From Pseudomonadota bacterium (GTDB lineage Bacteria; Pseudomonadota; Gammaproteobacteria; Burkholderiales; Burkholderiaceae_A), in contig NYVY01000037.1 of assembly GCA_002684875.1 (NCBI GenBank), positions 4,924-21,995 on the forward strand: a DNA stretch of 17,072 nt, read 5' to 3'. Numbering within the stretch: position 1 is the stretch's first letter; each line of letters starts with the position of its first letter. The notes beneath the pieces are model-generated. The model had not been told where the DNA came from. It did not search any database and saw only the letters and a list, made by a program, of their open reading frames with translations. The position numbers were made by a program, and so were the translations under genes. Shown here one piece after another: positions 13,971 through 17,072 of the stretch.

Positions 13971-15437
13971 ATGAATGAAGAAGCTAAATTTAAATTTTTA
14001 ACAGACATAAAAAGATTGCTCGGACCAGGTGGGTTTATCACCGAGTGTGAAAACGGTAAAGAGATGATTGAAGCTTTTTCAATTGATTGGAGGCGTAGAT
14101 TTTTTGGGAAGCCTTTGGTGGTTTGCTTACCATCTACCGTAAAGGAGGTATCAAACCTGGTTTGTTTAATATCTAAGAACAAGGGCCTATCTATTGTGCC
14201 CCAGGGGGGTAACACAGGACTAGCAGGTGGTGGGACACCAGACACTACATCAAATCAAGTAGTCATTTCTCTTAAAAAGCTAGATACTATTAAAGACTTT
14301 GATATTGAAAACAAAACCATAACGGTTGAAGCAGGCTGTACTCTTAGTCAAATTCAGAATACCGTTTCGAAACAAGATTTAGATTTTGCTTTAGATTTTT
14401 CGTCGCGAGATAAAGCCACTATTGGAGGAGTCCTGGCGACAAATGGAGGGGGGTTGGCGGTTTTGAAACATGGAATGGCTAAAGATCTATGTTTGGGACT
14501 CGAAGTTGTTTTACCCTCTGGGAAAATTTGGAACGGATTAAGAACTCTGAGAAAAGATAACTCTGGTTATCATCTCAAAGATTTGTTTGTTGGTAGTGAA
14601 GGTACTCTAGGAATAATTACTGCTGCGTCTTTGAAGTTAATAAACCGTGTTCAAAAAAAGCATACCTTTGTTTTAAGTACATCAGATGTAGCATCGGCAT
14701 TAAAAATTTTCTCCTTCTTATCAAAAAAAACTCATGAGAATGTAACAGCTTTTGAGTTCATTGAACCCAAAGCAGTTGAAATTGTAAGAAGACATTTTCC
14801 TGAAAGGATACCACCCTTTATCAATTTTTCTAGAGAACCTACCATCTGCTTGGTAGAGATACCAGAGTTTTTTGAAAAAGATAAAAGATTTTATGAAAAA
14901 CAGATCGCTGAATTAAAGGAAGCTGGTTTATGTGACGAATATTTTATTTGTGATGAATCCATGACTAACGAAATATGGATTCTTAGAGAGTCTATAACAT
15001 ATGCATCTGCTAAAGATGGTCATCAAGTAAAAAATGACATTTCATTGCCAATATCGAAAACAGTTGATTTTATTCGAGACGTGAAGAATGAGTTAGCTAA
15101 GATTTATCCTGATTCCGAGATAATTAATTTCGGTCATATTGGAGACGGTAATCTACACTTTAATTTTTCCCCTTTTTTTTATCGTAAGTTTACAAATCCG
15201 TCTTCAAGACATGAGGCGAATAATAGTTTTATCATGGAACATGAAATTTTTGTTCGAAAAATTATTAACGATGCAGTGATGTTGTATGGAGGTTCAATTA
15301 CTGCTGAGCATGGAATTGGGAGATTGAGAAAGTCTGAAAATTATAGATTAAAAGATAAAGTTGAAATTGAATTAATGCAAAAAATAAAAAATGTGTTAGA
15401 TCCAAAAAATACATTCAATCCAGATGTTCTTCTGTAA
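13971..15437 (+). CDS. FAD-linked oxidoreductase, D-2-hydroxyglutarate dehydrogenase-like
   Basis: A soluble flavoenzyme of the GlcD/D2HGDH group that oxidises D-2-hydroxyacids, likely D-2-hydroxyglutarate to 2-oxoglutarate. It has 488 residues. The N-terminal PCMH FAD domain shows PQGGNTGLAGGG (77-88), GGVLATNGGG and LFVGSEGTLGIIT. The C-terminal domain carries the substrate and metal residues of human D2HGDH with matching spacing: Arg339, Thr343 and Lys354 (RESITY...VKND), His389 and His396 in GHIGDGNLH, and Glu446-His447 in TAEHGIG. It ends in LDPKNTFNPD, as is usual. D-lactate or glycolate oxidation is less likely but possible. The start lies 6 bp after efp with no own clear ribosome site, suggesting co-translation with efp. 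The 3' end overlaps convergent rmlD by 23 bp. Confidence 0.9.
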   Translation: MNEEAKFKFLTDIKRLLGPGGFITECENGKEMIEAFSIDWRRRFFGKPLVVCLPSTVKEVSNLVCLISKNKGLSIVPQGGNTGLAGGGTPDTTSNQVVISLKKLDTIKDFDIENKTITVEAGCTLSQIQNTVSKQDLDFALDFSSRDKATIGGVLATNGGGLAVLKHGMAKDLCLGLEVVLPSGKIWNGLRTLRKDNSGYHLKDLFVGSEGTLGIITAASLKLINRVQKKHTFVLSTSDVASALKIFSFLSKKTHENVTAFEFIEPKAVEIVRRHFPERIPPFINFSREPTICLVEIPEFFEKDKRFYEKQIAELKEAGLCDEYFICDESMTNEIWILRESITYASAKDGHQVKNDISLPISKTVDFIRDVKNELAKIYPDSEIINFGHIGDGNLHFNFSPFFYRKFTNPSSRHEANNSFIMEHEIFVRKIINDAVMLYGGSITAEHGIGRLRKSENYRLKDKVEIELMQKIKNVLDPKNTFNPDVLL

Positions 15438-16344
15438 TCATAGTGTTCAGAGTATTTAGCACCTGAGTTTGCCAGTCTATTTGCTCAAATTCAAATATAG
15501 TAGATAATGAGTCACAATTTAACTTTGAGTTTTTTGGTCGTTTTGCGGCTAATTTTAAGCTTGAGGTTTTTATCGGTTTTATATCAATCTTTTCTTTTAC
15601 TAACTCTGGTTTTTTATTCTTTAAATTATCTAGAATAAATTTTGCGAAATCAAACCAAGTTGTATTTCCAAGACCACATATGTGGTGTAATCCTCCAATA
15701 GCAGAAAATTTTTCATTTCTAAGATAATGATTGATAAAAGAAGCTATGTATTTTGCAGAAGTGGGAGCTCCATATTGATCATCTACAACTTCGATGGGTA
15801 ATCCTTTCATAATTTTTTTAACCATCGTTTTTAAAAAATTTTTCCTAAACGGTGAAATTACCCAACTTGTTCTTAATATTAGATAGGGTACTCCAGATTT
15901 TTTTATTATAGTCTCTCCAAGAGCCTTACTTCTACCGTAGACATTAATTGGGTTGGTTTTATCAGTTGGGAAATTTTCTTCTATGCTTTCTCCGTCAAAA
16001 ACATAGTCGGTCGAAAAATGGATTAAGCTTGTTTTTCTTTTTTTTGTTAAATTGTAAAGGTTGATTTCATCTACGATATCTTGTAACGCAAAAGCATTAA
16101 TCAAGAAAGCTAATTCCTTGTTTTCTTCAGAACCATCAACATTTGTAAAAGCCGCTGCATTTACAATATGGCTTGGAGTTTCGGTATACAAAATATCTCT
16201 TATGTTAGCCTTTAAAACATTCCTTCGTTCGAATGGAGTGTTTTCCCGGTTCATTGTAATAACCTGGAAGAAGGAATCTAATTCTTTAGTAATGGCCCAA
16301 CCTACTTGCCCAGTAGACCCTAGTATGACGATGTTTTGTTTCAT
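15415..16344 (-). CDS. rmlD: dTDP-4-dehydrorhamnose reductase
   Basis: RmlD (RfbD) reduces dTDP-4-keto-L-rhamnose with NAD(P)H, the last step to dTDP-L-rhamnose. The 309-residue protein has the short-chain dehydrogenase fold: nucleotide-binding GSTGQVG (9-15), VNAAAFTNVDGSE (61-73), FSTDYVFDG (110-118) and the catalytic Tyr136-x3-Lys140 in VYGRSKALGE. ILRTSWV and the GLHHICGLGNTTWFDFAKFI stretch fit the sugar-binding half. Its ATG overlaps the stop of rmlC in ATGA, so the two are translationally coupled. The 3' end overlaps the convergent flavoprotein gene by 23 bp. The product feeds rhamnose-containing surface glycans and is also the donor for EarP. Confidence 0.95.
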   Translation of the reverse strand: MKQNIVILGSTGQVGWAITKELDSFFQVITMNRENTPFERRNVLKANIRDILYTETPSHIVNAAAFTNVDGSEENKELAFLINAFALQDIVDEINLYNLTKKRKTSLIHFSTDYVFDGESIEENFPTDKTNPINVYGRSKALGETIIKKSGVPYLILRTSWVISPFRKNFLKTMVKKIMKGLPIEVVDDQYGAPTSAKYIASFINHYLRNEKFSAIGGLHHICGLGNTTWFDFAKFILDNLKNKKPELVKEKIDIKPIKTSSLKLAAKRPKNSKLNCDSLSTIFEFEQIDWQTQVLNTLNTMITEEHLD

Positions 16345-16922
16345 TCAAACAATAGACCTGCTTCTCTTAGGCGATCAAAAGAGAGTCCATTTTGGTCTTT
16401 TTCAGATATATAAAAATCATCTATTAGTGATTTTTCTTGCCAATCTATATTCAAAAATTTGTCTGACCATATTAAGGTTTTCTCAGAATTTTTATTATAG
16501 TAATTTGAACATTTATAGTGAACTTGAGCACATGTAGAAAGACAAAGAAAGCCATGAGCAAATCCGCTAGGCAAAAAAAGCATCTCGTTACTTGTATCGG
16601 TCAGAATAATGGAGGCCCATTTCCCAAAAGTTTCCTGTTGAGTCCTTAAATCTACAACGACATCAAGAATTTCTCCGTTTATAACTCGAAGTAGTTTATC
16701 TTGACTGTGGGGCTCTGATTGGAAGTGTAACCCCCTAAGTACTCCTTTTTTTGAGCTCGAGAAGTTATCTTGAACAAAGTCCACCGAAGTTCCTGTAAGC
16801 ATTTCAATTTCTTTTTTATTATAGTGCTCCGAAAAAAAACCTCTCTCATCGTGAAAGTTGCATGTTGTTATAACAAGTACATCGTTGAATGGCTCTAATT
16901 TTCTTTTCCTAAATTTTTCCAT
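16341..16922 (-). CDS. rmlC: dTDP-4-dehydrorhamnose 3,5-epimerase
   Basis: RmlC (RfbC) epimerises dTDP-4-keto-6-deoxyglucose at C3 and C5 before RmlD acts. I choose the ATG at 16922 (193 residues): TTAGAG lies about 8 bases upstream and the start falls 2 bases after the rmlA stop. The longer frame begins with GTG at 16928 and would place that site too close. The cupin-fold protein shows FHDERGFFSEHYN, QDNFSSSKKGVLRGLHFQ with the active-site His66, VVVDLR, GKWASIILTD, LFLPSGFAHGF and HYKCSNYY with the catalytic-region tyrosines. The C-terminus (INRADA-like in relatives) is here DDFYISEKDQNG. It sits between rmlA and rmlD in the common order rmlA-rmlC-rmlD. Confidence 0.94.
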   Translation of the reverse strand: MEKFRKRKLEPFNDVLVITTCNFHDERGFFSEHYNKKEIEMLTGTSVDFVQDNFSSSKKGVLRGLHFQSEPHSQDKLLRVINGEILDVVVDLRTQQETFGKWASIILTDTSNEMLFLPSGFAHGFLCLSTCAQVHYKCSNYYNKNSEKTLIWSDKFLNIDWQEKSLIDDFYISEKDQNGLSFDRLREAGLLFE

Positions 16923-16924
16923 AT

Positions 16925-17072
16925 TCACATCTCTAAGAGCTTCATAAGGTATTTTCCATATTCACTTTTTGATAACTTTTCGGCCATCGTACAGAGCTGT
17001 ATGTCATTTATCCAATTTTTTCTCCATGCAATTTCCTCGGGACATGAGATTTTTTGACTTTGCATTTTTTCA
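16925..17072 (-). CDS. rmlA: Glucose-1-phosphate thymidylyltransferase, C-terminal end (5' part outside window)
   Basis: The minus-strand frame is open from the right edge to a TGA at 16925-16927 and gives about 49 residues. They read SCPEEIAWRKNWI, then LSKSEYGKYLMKLLE. This is the characteristic tail of RmlA (RfbA), in which a CPEEIA motif and a YG-YLL ending are standard. RmlA makes dTDP-glucose from glucose-1-phosphate and dTTP, the first step to dTDP-rhamnose. Roughly 240 residues with the catalytic nucleotidyltransferase fold lie outside the window. It is followed by rmlC after 2 bp. Confidence 0.9.
   Translation of the reverse strand, partial: EKMQSQKISCPEEIAWRKNWINDIQLCTMAEKLSKSEYGKYLMKLLEM

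Noticed and set aside
16061..16537. Plus-strand open frame of 158 codons, spanning the rmlC/rmlD junction.
   Set aside because: Both antisense genes are well supported by motifs; the frame's protein is low-complexity hydrophobic and unrecognisable.
1..17072. Search for CRISPR arrays, insertion sequences, prophage or toxin-antitoxin genes.
   Set aside because: No regularly spaced repeats, transposase motifs, att-like repeats at the tRNA, or phage genes were seen; nearly all DNA is assigned to housekeeping or envelope genes.

Overview
This is a densely packed, AT-rich stretch (roughly two-thirds A+T by eye) of a Gram-negative chromosome, most like a low-GC, streamlined betaproteobacterium. Three things point there. 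SecD, YajC and DnaE read like betaproteobacterial versions. Elongation factor P carries Arg32 and sits directly after earP, the arginine-rhamnosylation system of beta- and some gammaproteobacteria. An outer-membrane beta-barrel protein and lipid A / dTDP-rhamnose genes show a Gram-negative envelope. The genus cannot be named from the sequence.

Layout. Positions 1-1127 (minus): the 5' part of secD preceded by yajC, the accessory part of the Sec translocon. Positions 1219-2352 (plus) tgt and 2339-3478 (minus) queA: two queuosine tRNA-modification genes that converge and overlap at their 3' ends. Positions 3479-3773: the only sizeable non-coding gap, followed by tRNA-Leu(CAA) at 3774-3860. Positions 3870-8098 (minus): a tight four-gene unit of a GT39/ArnT-like membrane glycosyltransferase, an ArnC/DPM1-like polyprenyl-phosphate sugar synthase, a PF03706 flippase-like membrane protein and a LpxQ-like (lipid A oxidase-like) beta-barrel. 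I read this as a candidate lipid A / envelope glycan remodelling operon. Positions 8139-11669 (plus): dnaE, complete. Positions 11670-12302 (minus): maf. Positions 12303-15437 (plus): earP, efp and a D-2-hydroxyglutarate dehydrogenase-like flavoprotein. Positions 15415-17072 (minus): rmlD, rmlC and the 3' end of rmlA, making dTDP-L-rhamnose.

How the genes connect. EarP uses dTDP-L-rhamnose to rhamnosylate Arg32 of EF-P, and the rml genes that make this donor lie about 1.5 kb beyond efp, so donor synthesis, enzyme and acceptor are neighbours. The glycosyltransferase operon contains the parts needed to load a sugar on a lipid carrier, move it across the inner membrane and transfer it, plus an outer-membrane enzyme candidate.

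Compaction is extreme. Convergent genes overlap or abut (tgt/queA 14 bp, dnaE/maf 0 bp, the flavoprotein gene/rmlD 23 bp), maf and earP start back to back in CATATG, and no convincing intrinsic terminator was seen. Several starts were revised from the longest reading frame using Shine-Dalgarno sites and family N-termini (yajC, the GT2 gene, rmlC).
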